This document shows positions 52,712-60,204 of a stretch of DNA of 60,204 nucleotides, piece by piece. The notes below the pieces were generated by a model, which saw only the letters and a program-made list of their open reading frames with translations, was not told the DNA's origin and made no database searches. Source of the DNA: CAYVWB01 sp964455395 (GTDB lineage: Bacteria > Desulfobacterota > Desulfovibrionia > Desulfovibrionales > Desulfovibrionaceae); NCBI GenBank assembly GCA_964455395.1, contig CAYVWB010000020.1:1-60204 (forward strand), in the 5' to 3' direction. The stretch's first letter is position 1. Every line of letters begins with the position of its first letter. The translations under genes were made by a program, and so were the position numbers.

Positions 52712-54046
52712 ATGCGCTTTCATTATATATGCATCATTCTCGTCCTCTTCAGCTTGCTCCTCGCGGGCTGCGCCAAGAAGACCATCGACCCCGCGCGCTA
52801 CAACGCCGAGTCCCAGCCCCGCCGCGCCGATTCCGCGCCGCCGCCCTCCACCTACCAGGGACCGCGACCCATGGAGCAGGACCTGGGCGACACGACTCCC
52901 GCGCCGGCGCAGTCTCCCGACCTCGCCCAACCCGAGCAGACGACCGTCGTCCCAGGGCAAACCGCGCCCGAGGAAGCCATGGCCAGCGACGCCGCCGCGT
53001 TCCTGACCACCAACGCCACCAACGCCACCGCTGCCCCGCCTCCTTCGGTCCGACAGCCTGACCCCGCCATCGGTGTGCCCGTGTTCAAGGCGACCTACCA
53101 GCTTGGCTCCTTCTCCAGCGATACCCTGGCGCAACGACTCGCCCGCCGCGCCGAGACGCAGGGCTTCATCACATCCATCGAACAGGCGGACGTCAACGGC
53201 GTGCGCTTTTTTCGGGTCGTGGCTGTCATCGTCGGTTCGGAGCGCGCCATCCAAGAGGCGCTGGCGGCGCTCGACGTCAAGCCGGCGCAGCGCAGCCGGG
53301 AACGCTCCTTCGAGACGCCCACGGTGGCTGTCGCGACGCCCACCGCCCCAGAGAACCTCGCGCAGGAGGCGGCGCCCCTCTCCGCCGAGGAAGCCGCCAT
53401 GGCCCAGGCTCTGCAGATCACTCCGCCGGCAGCCCCTCCCGCGCCAAACGCCACGGATGCGTCTGCTTCCGCGGACGCCCCCAGCCTGATGGGCGAAGCG
53501 ACCCGTCCCGCGCTCAACGCCACGGCCCCGCCGGCCCCGCCCGGCGCCTTGCCTGACTTGGCGTCGACCCCTTCCTTCCGTCAACAAGCGCCGGCGCCTG
53601 CGCTTGCTCCCGGTCCGGAGTCAACTCCTGCCCCGTCGCCTGCGCCTGTCCCCGAGCCGGCCCCGGCTCCGGTCCCTGATCAAGTCCCGGAACCGACCCC
53701 CGAGCCGCCGCCGACACGGCGTGGCATCGTGCCTTCCGCGCCGCCAGCCGTGCTGGGTTCGGCTGCTTGTCAGGAACGTGGCGGCATGCTCTCGGCTTCA
53801 GCGTTGGGCCGCGCCGAGGACGACTTGCGCGCCGAGCGCATCGCCGTGGAGCAGGCCAAGCGGTCGCTGCTGTTGTGCGTGGAGGCGTATCGTGACGAGC
53901 TGGGACTGGCCGACGCCGGCGCGCTGCAGGCCTTGCCCAGCGCGTATCTGCATCTTTCCGACCCTGAACGACGCGGCGACGGCTCCATCTTCGTCTCCGT
54001 GGCCATCCGGATCGAGGACATTCCCAAGCTGTCGACTCGACCGTGA
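52712..54046 (+). CDS. proline-rich lipoprotein with SPOR-like domain
   Basis: 444 residues. Lipoprotein signal with lipobox LLAGC (Cys about residue 20) and AGGAG before the ATG. Residues about 125-195 resemble a SPOR fold (ATYQLGSFSSDTLAQRLARRAE, VNGVRFFRVVA), a peptidoglycan-binding domain. A long Pro/Ala linker follows (APAPALAPGPESTPAPSP). The C-terminal 90 residues (CQERGGMLSASALGRAEDDL...) are an unrecognised small domain. Probably an envelope lipoprotein spanning to peptidoglycan. Confidence 0.75.
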   Translation: MRFHYICIILVLFSLLLAGCAKKTIDPARYNAESQPRRADSAPPPSTYQGPRPMEQDLGDTTPAPAQSPDLAQPEQTTVVPGQTAPEEAMASDAAAFLTTNATNATAAPPPSVRQPDPAIGVPVFKATYQLGSFSSDTLAQRLARRAETQGFITSIEQADVNGVRFFRVVAVIVGSERAIQEALAALDVKPAQRSRERSFETPTVAVATPTAPENLAQEAAPLSAEEAAMAQALQITPPAAPPAPNATDASASADAPSLMGEATRPALNATAPPAPPGALPDLASTPSFRQQAPAPALAPGPESTPAPSPAPVPEPAPAPVPDQVPEPTPEPPPTRRGIVPSAPPAVLGSAACQERGGMLSASALGRAEDDLRAERIAVEQAKRSLLLCVEAYRDELGLADAGALQALPSAYLHLSDPERRGDGSIFVSVAIRIEDIPKLSTRP

Positions 54047-54066
54047 CGCCAACCCCGGAGACCCCC

Positions 54067-55323
54067 ATGCCGTCCATCCGCAAGTCGCTGTTGCAATTCG
54101 TTTTCGCCGGCTCGTTCATGAAACGGTGGAACGACAAGATGCGGCCCATGGAGCTTATCGAGCTCGACAAGCAAGCACACAAGATGATCACGGCGTGGGT
54201 GCTCTACGAAGCCAACTCGCAAGATCTCTCCCCGGAGGACCGGTTGCGGCTGGGCGAGATCGTGGTGGAAGGCGGTCTCTTCGACTACATGTACCGACTC
54301 GTGATCACGGACATCAAGCCACCGATATTCTACAAGATCCGCGCCAACCCGGACCACTACGCCCTGCTCACCGAATGGGTGCTGGAACAGCTGGAGCCTC
54401 GGGTGCAGCCTCTGGGGCCGGCGTTCTGGGAACGGCTGACGGACTACATCACCCGGCTTTCCGGGGACGGGTTGGAGGGGCTCGGCCGGGAGATTCTCTC
54501 CGCAGCCCACCTCTACGCCTCGAACTGGGAGTTCGACCTTATCAAGCGGCTCTCCCCCTGGGACGACGAGCTGGAGGAGATCGACCAGTCCTTCAAGGAC
54601 GGACTGCACAGTCTTTCACACCTCAACGGCGTCGATGACCTGCTGGCCGGTCCCAAGAGCGAGCTGGGCCGCTTCGCCCACCTCTGCGGGCAGCTGCGGT
54701 TCCAGAAGCGGTGGTCGCAAACGCCCCGTATTCCGGAGACATCCGTCATCGGGCACATGTTTCTGGTGGCGTGCTACGCCCACTTCTTCACACTGGCGCT
54801 GGGCGCTTGTCGCGCACGAAGGGTGAACGACTTCTTCGCCGGTCTCTTCCACGACCTGCCGGAGCTGCTCACGCGCGACATCATCTCCCCGGTCAAGAAG
54901 TCGGTATCCCACATCAGTGATTTAATTCACGAATACGAACGCAAGGAACTGCACCGGCGGGTGTTGGAGCCCATGACCAGCGCCGGGCACGGCTACATCG
55001 CCGAGCGGCTTGGCTACTATCTTGGTCTGGAGGTCGGTTCCGAGTTCCAGGCGTGCGCGCGGCTCGACGGCGTAGCAACCGCGGTGAGCGAAGCCGAGCT
55101 CATCGCCCGTTTCGACGACGACCGCTTCGACCCCAAGGACGGCCAGATGTTGAAGGTGTGCGACGCGCTGGCGGCGTTCATCGAAGCGTACACCGCGCTG
55201 CGCAACGGCATCTCCTCCGACGAGCTGCAGCAAGGGCTCTTCCGCATGCGCCAGACCTACGGCAAGACGACCCTGGGCGACGGGCAGATCCACGTGGGCG
55301 CGCTCCTCGCCGACTTCGATTGA
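54067..55323 (+). CDS. HD-domain phosphohydrolase
   Basis: 418 residues. The HD motif reads FFAGLFHDLPELLTRDIISPVKK near residue 260, and an earlier His in SVIGHMFLVACYAHF completes an H...HD...D metal site like YfbR/HDc nucleotidases. A C-terminal helical part follows. Start chosen at ATG 54067 (MPSIRKSLLQ) with GGAG six bases upstream; a GTG at 54043 overlaps the lipoprotein stop and is possible. Substrate unknown. It is coupled to the lipoprotein gene. Confidence 0.82.
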   Translation: MPSIRKSLLQFVFAGSFMKRWNDKMRPMELIELDKQAHKMITAWVLYEANSQDLSPEDRLRLGEIVVEGGLFDYMYRLVITDIKPPIFYKIRANPDHYALLTEWVLEQLEPRVQPLGPAFWERLTDYITRLSGDGLEGLGREILSAAHLYASNWEFDLIKRLSPWDDELEEIDQSFKDGLHSLSHLNGVDDLLAGPKSELGRFAHLCGQLRFQKRWSQTPRIPETSVIGHMFLVACYAHFFTLALGACRARRVNDFFAGLFHDLPELLTRDIISPVKKSVSHISDLIHEYERKELHRRVLEPMTSAGHGYIAERLGYYLGLEVGSEFQACARLDGVATAVSEAELIARFDDDRFDPKDGQMLKVCDALAAFIEAYTALRNGISSDELQQGLFRMRQTYGKTTLGDGQIHVGALLADFD

Positions 55324-55414
55324 AGCGTCAGCCCCTTGGCGGATTACCTGGGGGACGCCGCGCGCGGCGCAAGCGTGTTCCGAGCACGCGGGTCGGGCGT
55401 GTATCTCACCATGC

Positions 55415-55452
55415 AAAAACGCGGCCCCGGCCATGGTCAGGCGTGGGGCCGC
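55415..55452 (-). terminator. intrinsic terminator of the peroxiredoxin gene
   Basis: GCGGCCCC/GGGGCCGC stem (8 bp) with a 16-base loop, followed on the minus strand by G then TTTTT; 26 bases behind the stop at 55478. Confidence 0.7.
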
Positions 55453-55477
55453 GTCGCGGTGCGTCCGTGTTGGATGA

Positions 55478-56137
55478 CTATTTGTTCATCTCTTCATAGA
55501 CGTTGCCCACCAAGCTTTCGGAAGGGGTGAGAGTTTTGCCGCCGGGGGTCCACTTGGCGGGGCAGGCTTCAGCGGGGTGATCGGCGAGATAGAAGTTGGC
55601 GTCCATCTTGCGAACCAGCTCATCGGTGTTGCGGCCCACGTTGAAGAAGTTGATCTCGGAGCCCACCAGCACACCCTCGGGGCTGATGATGAACGTGCCG
55701 CGCAGGGCCATGCCGGAGTCGCAATCGTAGACGCCGAAGTAGCGGGAGACGGCGCCGGTAGGGTCGGCAGCCATCTTGTACTTCACGTTCTCCAGCAGGC
55801 GTTCGTCATTCTTCCAGGCGAGGTGGGAGAATTTGGTGTCCGTGGAGACGGAGAGCACTTCCACGTTCTTGGCTGCGAGTTGGGGGTGCTTCTCGGCGAG
55901 GTCGGCGAGCTCCGTGGGGCAGACGAAGGTGAAGTCCGCGGGGTAGAAGAAGAGCACGGTCCATTTCTTGTCGGCCTTGAGCGTTTCGAGGGAGACTTCG
56001 CCGAAGCCGCCTTCGGTGGGGTCGAAGACTTCCATGGTGAAGTTTTTCACCGGCTTGCCCACTTTGGCGTGCTCCACGGGGTGGAAGTGGGGATGGATAT
56101 GCGTGGATTCCTTGTCGTGGTCGTGACCGCAGCTCAT
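55478..56137 (-). CDS. 2-Cys peroxiredoxin (AhpC/Prx1 type) with His-rich N-terminus
   Basis: 219 residues. Peroxidatic site DFTFVCPTEL with Cys near residue 72, resolving Cys in AEACPAKW near residue 193, typical of AhpC/Prx1. The extra N-terminus (CGHDHDKESTHIHPHFHPVEH, split at 3-23) holds seven His and could bind Ni, Zn or Fe. Reduces peroxides with thioredoxin or an AhpF-like donor in the cytoplasm. GGAGCAATCTCC before ATG 56137. Fits an anaerobe defending against O2. Confidence 0.93.
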   Translation of the reverse strand: MSCGHDHDKESTHIHPHFHPVEHAKVGKPVKNFTMEVFDPTEGGFGEVSLETLKADKKWTVLFFYPADFTFVCPTELADLAEKHPQLAAKNVEVLSVSTDTKFSHLAWKNDERLLENVKYKMAADPTGAVSRYFGVYDCDSGMALRGTFIISPEGVLVGSEINFFNVGRNTDELVRKMDANFYLADHPAEACPAKWTPGGKTLTPSESLVGNVYEEMNK

Positions 56138-56206
56138 GGAGATTGCTCCTTCTTGTTGGAATACGTGAAGAACATGGGACGTCGCGCAGGGGAGACGTCT
56201 TCTATT

Positions 56207-56235
56207 GTGCTACCGAAAGGCGCCCCTATCGTCAA
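56207..56235 (-). promoter_or_regulatory. putative peroxiredoxin promoter
   Basis: TTGACG, 17-base spacer, TAGCAC on the minus strand, 70 bases before the start codon. The -10 is weak. Confidence 0.35.
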
Positions 56236-56250
56236 GGGACGCAAGAGCGT

Positions 56251-57480
56251 TCAGAATTGCCATTTGTTTTTGGCGTACCGGAAAATTTCTGTGATGCGGG
56301 TGGAGTCCACTTCGCTGCAGGGGGCTTGGCGCGCCGCTTCGGCGGTGGGGCCTTCGCATCGGTAGAGCTTCTCTTCATATCGCATGACGCCGATGAATGG
56401 CGTATGCGAGTACTCGGAGGGTTTGACCAGCGTTTCCAGGCTGTTGGGGAGTGATTCCATATACGTCGCCACGTACCCTTGGCCCTGCTTGGTGACTTTC
56501 GGCTTGGCGGCGGTGCCCTGCACGTAAGCGCGGTTGTTCTTGGCGAGCCATTCCACGGCGAAGTGGCGGAATTGTTCCAGGGCCTTGGCGGCTTTCGGAT
56601 CCGCAAGAACCTCGGGCGCGGTCTCGAGGGGCTTGCCGGGGCGCCGCGACGTGGCGGTGGGTTTGGGCTGGGGGGGGGCTGGGGGCGCAGGTTTCGCTTC
56701 CGCCTTCTGCTGCTCTTCGGCGAGGCGTTGGCGCTCGGCTTCCTCGCGCTTCTGCTGCTCCTCGGCAAGGCGTTGGCGCTCGGCTTCCTCGCGCTTCTGC
56801 TGCTCTTCGGCAAGGCGTTGGCGCTCGGCTTCCTCGCGCTTCTGCTGCTCTTCGGCGAGGCGTTGGCGCTCGGCTTCCTCGCGCTTCTGCTGCTCCTCGG
56901 CAAGGCGTTGGCGCTCGGCTTCCTCGCGCTTCTGCTGCTCTTCGGCAAGGCGTTGGCGCTCGGCTTCCTCGCGCTTCTGCTGCTCTTCGGCGAGGCGTTG
57001 GCGCTCGGCTTCCTCGCGCTGGCGTTGCTCCTCGGCGAGGCGTTGGCGCTCGGCTTCCTCGCGCTGGCGTTGCTCCTCGGCGAAGGCCCGTCGGGCGGCT
57101 TTCGCGGCGATGGCTTGCTCCAGGGCGGCGGCGGCTTCTTCAGTGTAGGGCGCCATGTCGACGATGAAGACCCCGGCGGCGGGGTATGGCAGCGCCTTGG
57201 CTTCCGGCGTTTCGGCGAAGGGTCTGTTCAGCCGCAGAGGCGTGGGGATGTGCGGCAAAGTGGAGGCCGCTGACGGAACCGGCGTGGCTTGTGATGCTTC
57301 GCGACGGGCGAGGGCGCGGGCCTGTGTGGCGTTCCCGGGCGAGGCGTTCGTGGCGGCGCGCTCCGGGGGCGGGGGGAAAAGTTGTGGTTGGGTCTGTTGT
57401 TCGGGGGATTGGGCGCAGGCCAGGGTAGGGAAGGCGAGTATCGTCGTGACAATGAGAATGGTGACGATGCGCTTGGGCAT
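56251..57480 (-). CDS. periplasmic TolA-like coiled-coil protein with 15-residue tandem repeats
   Basis: 409 residues. Sec signal peptide (about 1-23, cleavage after ACA before QSPEQQ). Residues about 25-125 are Pro/Ala-rich, then eight copies of the 15-residue unit REEAERQRLAEEQQK, a continuous charged helix about 120 residues (18 nm) long. A Pro-rich hinge (KPAPPAPPQPKP) and a compact C-terminal domain with two Cys (YRCEGPT, APCSEVD) follow. Looks like a TolA-type spacer reaching across the periplasm. The gene sits between ahpC and a VWA-OmpA gene. Function unknown. Confidence 0.8.
   Translation of the reverse strand: MPKRIVTILIVTTILAFPTLACAQSPEQQTQPQLFPPPPERAATNASPGNATQARALARREASQATPVPSAASTLPHIPTPLRLNRPFAETPEAKALPYPAAGVFIVDMAPYTEEAAAALEQAIAAKAARRAFAEEQRQREEAERQRLAEEQRQREEAERQRLAEEQQKREEAERQRLAEEQQKREEAERQRLAEEQQKREEAERQRLAEEQQKREEAERQRLAEEQQKREEAERQRLAEEQQKREEAERQRLAEEQQKAEAKPAPPAPPQPKPTATSRRPGKPLETAPEVLADPKAAKALEQFRHFAVEWLAKNNRAYVQGTAAKPKVTKQGQGYVATYMESLPNSLETLVKPSEYSHTPFIGVMRYEEKLYRCEGPTAEAARQAPCSEVDSTRITEIFRYAKNKWQF
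56706..57087. repeat. 45-bp coding tandem repeat (8 copies) with a 135-bp superperiod
   Basis: Eight copies of a 45-bp unit encode the coiled-coil repeat. Silent variants (CTCTTCGGCGAGG = A, CTCCTCGGCAAGG = B, CTCTTCGGCAAGG = C) occur on the plus strand in the order A B C A B C A, then a variant copy, so three-unit blocks were duplicated recently. Confidence 0.9.
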
Positions 57481-57508
57481 TATCCGGCCTCCGGTCCCAA
57501 AAGGAAGC

Positions 57509-57541
57509 GTCCCAGCGACGCGGTGAATGCGCCGCTGGGAC
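57509..57541 (-). terminator. stem-loop behind the VWA-OmpA gene
   Basis: Perfect 9-bp arms GTCCCAGCG/CGCTGGGAC with a 15-base loop, 16 bases past the stop. A pyrimidine-rich CTTCCTTTT follows on the minus strand. Confidence 0.55.
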
Positions 57542-57556
57542 GGTGAGGGGTGTGCG

Positions 57557-58582
57557 TTACGGCAGGACGCGGATTTCCACGCGGCGGTTCAGGCGGCGGC
57601 CTTCGCGGGTGGAGTTGTCGTACTTGGGCTGCAGTTCGCCGTAGCCCACGGTGGTGAGCTTCATGGCGGAGACGCCACGGCCCACGAGGTACTCCTTGAC
57701 GGAGGCGGCGCGGCGTTCGGACAGACCCTGGTTGTATTCCACGGTGCCGATGTTACAGGTGTGACCGGCCAGCTCGTAGTTGCAGTCGTTCTCCATGATG
57801 ATCATGGCGGCCTCATCAAGGATGGGCTTCATGTCTTCACGGATGAAGGAGCGGTCGAAGTCGAACTGGATGGAGCGGAACATGATGGTTTCGCTGTCAC
57901 AGACGTTCACCAAGTCGTAGAGAGCGCACTTCAGGAACTCTTCCACGGCGGCGCTGTCTTCCAACAGGGTGTTGCCTTCCACGACGCCGCAGGAACAGTC
58001 GTTCAGAGCGGCGATGGCTTCCAGAATCTCCTTGCCGTAGTCATCTTCCGCGAAGGAGATGATGTGGAAGCAGACGTTGGGGTAGCTGTTGTAGATGGCG
58101 GTGGCTTCAGCGACGGGGTCAACGCCTTTGTTGTGGCGACCATCGGAAAGCATGATGATGGCGGTGCGGCCGGAGAGGGTGTCCAGCACGGGGCGCAGGT
58201 CGGCGATGCCGGGGCCCATGGGGGTCAGGCGGCCGAAGATTTCGTAGTCCGTGTCGATCTTGGAGATCGCGTTGGTCATGGCGGACTTGTCATAAGGGCC
58301 CATGGGCTGCAGTTCGGAGAACGGCGCGAACGTGTGCAGGGACGCGTTGTAGCCCAGCTCGGGGGTCATCTCGTTGAGCTTGAAGAGCACGTCCTTGGCC
58401 ATCACGATTTTCACCTTCTTGTAGGCTTCGTGATGCATGGCCATGGAGCCGGAGTAGTCCTGGAACAGGATGAAGTTGTCCACCTTGGGGACTTTCTTCC
58501 ATTTGGCCTCTGCAGGAACGGCCAACATGGCGAAAGCCACGGCGACCAGCATGATGCGCATGAACGTTTTGGTGATGTGCAT
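57557..58582 (-). CDS. VWA-domain protein with C-terminal OmpA peptidoglycan-binding domain
   Basis: 341 residues. Signal peptide (about 1-26, ...AVPAEA before KWKKVP). Residues about 35-215 form a von Willebrand A domain with MIDAS DYSGS (DxSxS) and AIIMLSDGRHNKG. The C-terminus is OmpA-like: IQFDFDRSFIRED, ELAGHTCNIGT, NQGLSERRAASVKEYLVGRGV and RRLNRRVEIRVLP. It anchors to peptidoglycan and probably binds a periplasmic partner through the VWA metal site. Start 58582 has GGAGG six bases upstream. Confidence 0.9.
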   Translation of the reverse strand: MHITKTFMRIMLVAVAFAMLAVPAEAKWKKVPKVDNFILFQDYSGSMAMHHEAYKKVKIVMAKDVLFKLNEMTPELGYNASLHTFAPFSELQPMGPYDKSAMTNAISKIDTDYEIFGRLTPMGPGIADLRPVLDTLSGRTAIIMLSDGRHNKGVDPVAEATAIYNSYPNVCFHIISFAEDDYGKEILEAIAALNDCSCGVVEGNTLLEDSAAVEEFLKCALYDLVNVCDSETIMFRSIQFDFDRSFIREDMKPILDEAAMIIMENDCNYELAGHTCNIGTVEYNQGLSERRAASVKEYLVGRGVSAMKLTTVGYGELQPKYDNSTREGRRLNRRVEIRVLP

Positions 58583-58887
58583 GCTAAACCTCCGCAATAA
58601 AGGGGTTGACTGGTGATCCCACCCTCCGCCCATGCAGCGGGGCAAAGGGGGCGCGACACGCGCCCGTTTCGTAATCCTCGTTCTACAACAGGAATTAATT
58701 TTTTGTAAACTGAAAAAATGAATATCCGGCGCCTTTTTTGTATAACGCTCGAAGCCAACCCGTCAGTATGCCATGCCGTTTCCATTCGCACAAGAGGTCG
58801 CGTGAAAAATACTCGCTTCCTCCACCTTCGAAGCCTCCTGTTTTTTTCAATCATGTTCTATTCTTGCGCTGGAGACCCACCATGACG
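58583..58887. other. intergenic region upstream of the VWA-OmpA gene
   Basis: Contains an AT-rich stretch (58690-58745) with A/T runs on both strands that probably holds the VWA-OmpA promoter (a TTTACA element is visible on the minus strand), but no clear -10. No gene seen. Confidence 0.4.
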
Positions 58888-58920
58888 AAAACCCCCTGCC
58901 CGCAGGATGCGAACAGGGGG
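58888..58920 (-). terminator. intrinsic terminator of the lipoamide dehydrogenase gene
   Basis: CCCCCTG/CAGGGGG 7-bp stem with a 15-base loop followed by TTTT on the minus strand; 38 bases past the stop. Confidence 0.7.
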
Positions 58921-58958
58921 CGACAGTCGATGCGGCAACTCGGCGGCGCGCGACGTGA

Positions 58959-60204
58959 TTACGCAGACCGAAGGGTGCGGGGCGCGCGCAGCGCTTCCGA
59001 CAAGGACTCGTCCAGGCTGGGGTGCGCCACGATGTAGCGCGAGAGAGACTCCAGCCGAGCGCCGTCCCGACAGAGGATTTCAGCGATGGTCACCAAGTGG
59101 GAGACGCCATGCCCCAGCGCGGAGACCCCCGCCAGCTGGTCGTCCCGCCACACTGCGATGACGAGCCCGTGTCCTGCGGCGTACGCTTGCGCCATGGGGT
59201 TGGCGGCCAGTTGCGCCGTGGAGGTTTCTACCACGGAATCTGGATAATTCTCCAACACTTCCGATACGGTATGACCCGCACGCATGACCTCGTGCGAGCC
59301 GTACACACAGCCCGGCGCGGGGTCGCCGTGGTAAGGCGCGCCGCCTTCCGCGAGTGCGTGGACCACGTGCGCCGCCTGATGGGAAGCCGCGTGGGCGAGC
59401 AGAGCGCGGCCGTTGACGTCGCCCACGGCGTAGACATGCGGCGCAGCCCGTAGCGTTTCATCCACCTGGACGAAGCCGCGCCGGTCCAGCGTACAGCCCA
59501 CGGCCTCCAGGCCGAGATCGGCGGTGTGGGGCGCGCGGCCTACAGCCACCAGTGCTTTCGACGCCTCCAGCCGTTCGCCATCACTGGTGATGCAGACGGC
59601 GCGCCCTTCCTCGGCGGCGAGGGAGTCCACGCGCACGCCCGTCCGGATGGTCCAGCCCTCGCGTTTGAGCAGTTTGGCGAGGCCTTGGCCAATTTCGGGC
59701 TCCTCCGTGGGGACGAGACGGTCCAGTGCTTCGATGATGGTGATCCGGGCGCCGAGGCGCCGGAAGATTTCCCCCATCTCCACACCGATGGCGCCGCCGC
59801 CCACCACGAGCAGGCTCTCAGGGACTTCCTGCAGGTCGAGCACGCCGCGGGCCTCCAGGACGATCTCGTCGTCGAGGTCCATGCCGGGGAACGCGGCGGA
59901 GCCGGCGCCGGTCGCCACGATGGCGTCCTTATATTGGACGACGGCCGGGGTCTCGCCTTCCACGCGCAGCTCGCCCGGCGCTTTGAAGTGGGCGTCACCC
60001 TGCAAAACACGCACGCCGGCCTGTTTCAGCCGTGCGGCCATGCCTTTGCGGGAGCCGGCCAGCACCTTTTGCTTGCGGGCTTGCAGCGCGGACAGGGAGA
60101 CGCGGATGGCCTCCAGGTCCGCTTCGACGATCTTGAATTTTTGCTGGGCTTTGAGCGCGGGCAGCGAAGCCGTGGCGGCCAGGAACAGCTTGGTGGGGAT
60201 GCAC
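58959..60204 (-). CDS. lpd: dihydrolipoyl dehydrogenase-like flavoprotein (partial, N-terminus beyond the window)
   Basis: About 415 residues are present; the first FAD-binding part is off the right edge. At the edge the frame reads CIPTKLFLAATA, the second half of the CxxxxC redox motif. Then LLVVGGGAIGVEMGEIFRRLG (NAD-binding), VYAVGDVNGRALLAHAASHQ, and the C-terminal catalytic His in VAHPSLDESL where the family has HAHPTLSE. It would reoxidise lipoyl groups of a 2-oxo acid or glycine-cleavage complex, or act as a related disulfide reductase. Confidence 0.85.
   Translation of the reverse strand, partial: CIPTKLFLAATASLPALKAQQKFKIVEADLEAIRVSLSALQARKQKVLAGSRKGMAARLKQAGVRVLQGDAHFKAPGELRVEGETPAVVQYKDAIVATGAGSAAFPGMDLDDEIVLEARGVLDLQEVPESLLVVGGGAIGVEMGEIFRRLGARITIIEALDRLVPTEEPEIGQGLAKLLKREGWTIRTGVRVDSLAAEEGRAVCITSDGERLEASKALVAVGRAPHTADLGLEAVGCTLDRRGFVQVDETLRAAPHVYAVGDVNGRALLAHAASHQAAHVVHALAEGGAPYHGDPAPGCVYGSHEVMRAGHTVSEVLENYPDSVVETSTAQLAANPMAQAYAAGHGLVIAVWRDDQLAGVSALGHGVSHLVTIAEILCRDGARLESLSRYIVAHPSLDESLSEALRAPRTLRSA

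Overview
The window is GC-rich (intergenic DNA included), densely coded and mostly minus-strand. It looks like a chromosomal segment of an anaerobic, sulfate-reducer-type deltaproteobacterium, most likely Desulfovibrionales. The main evidence is an hdrCBA-floxDCBA cluster coupled to an iron-type alcohol dehydrogenase. Supporting evidence is a tungsten/molybdopterin aldehyde ferredoxin oxidoreductase, sigma54 regulation, and many PAS-type sensors and radical-SAM enzymes. Genus assignment is inference; no rRNA or tRNA gene was recognised.

Layout. 1-2.6 kb: the end of a probable prophage (a LamG-type protein running off the left edge, and a phage-like structural protein). 2.7-19.2 kb: two very large PAS-rich hybrid histidine kinases flanking a MarR regulator, a YfhO-like membrane protein, a MarC protein, a B12-binding radical SAM enzyme, an FAD monooxygenase, two small hypotheticals and a flavin reductase. 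19.4-28.3 kb: an aldehyde oxidoreductase (AOR) neighbourhood, all on the minus strand: AOR, a MoaD-like beta-grasp protein, a TrfA-like replication-initiator protein, MoaD, an L-aspartate oxidase-like flavoprotein, glutaredoxin, a radical SAM/SPASM protein and an HPPD-like VOC enzyme, with a ferritin-like protein upstream. 28.3-35.4 kb: floxA, B, C, D and hdrA, B, C. 35.9-41.2 kb: adh1, a sigma54 activator, its sensor kinase and a second iron ADH. 41.7-47.4 kb: signalling genes (diguanylate cyclase, REC-PAS protein, chemoreceptor). 47.6-60.2 kb: metallophosphoesterase-dgkA, a TPR response regulator, a YkgJ-like protein, shikimate kinase, rplM-rpsI, a proline-rich lipoprotein, an HD protein, peroxiredoxin, a repeat-rich periplasmic coiled-coil protein, a VWA-OmpA protein and a partial lipoamide dehydrogenase.

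How the core works (known families plus inference). Alcohol dehydrogenases oxidise short-chain alcohols to aldehydes with NAD+. AOR oxidises the aldehyde to the acid and reduces ferredoxin. Flox-Hdr reoxidises NADH by flavin-based electron bifurcation to ferredoxin and a thiol/disulfide acceptor such as DsrC. A sigma54 promoter (TGGCCCG-N4-TTGCT) with an upstream TGTGTC/GACACA palindrome lies before adh1, directly downstream of the activator gene. A Rex-like redox operator abuts the likely hdr-flox promoter. This would tie alcohol use both to a dedicated two-component system and to NADH/NAD+ state.

The least expected elements are the TrfA-fold gene and the extended beta-grasp protein embedded among AOR genes, and the O2-type HPPD-like enzyme beside them. 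A 10-N assembly gap (30727-30736) breaks floxC, so the floxC sequence given here is incomplete.
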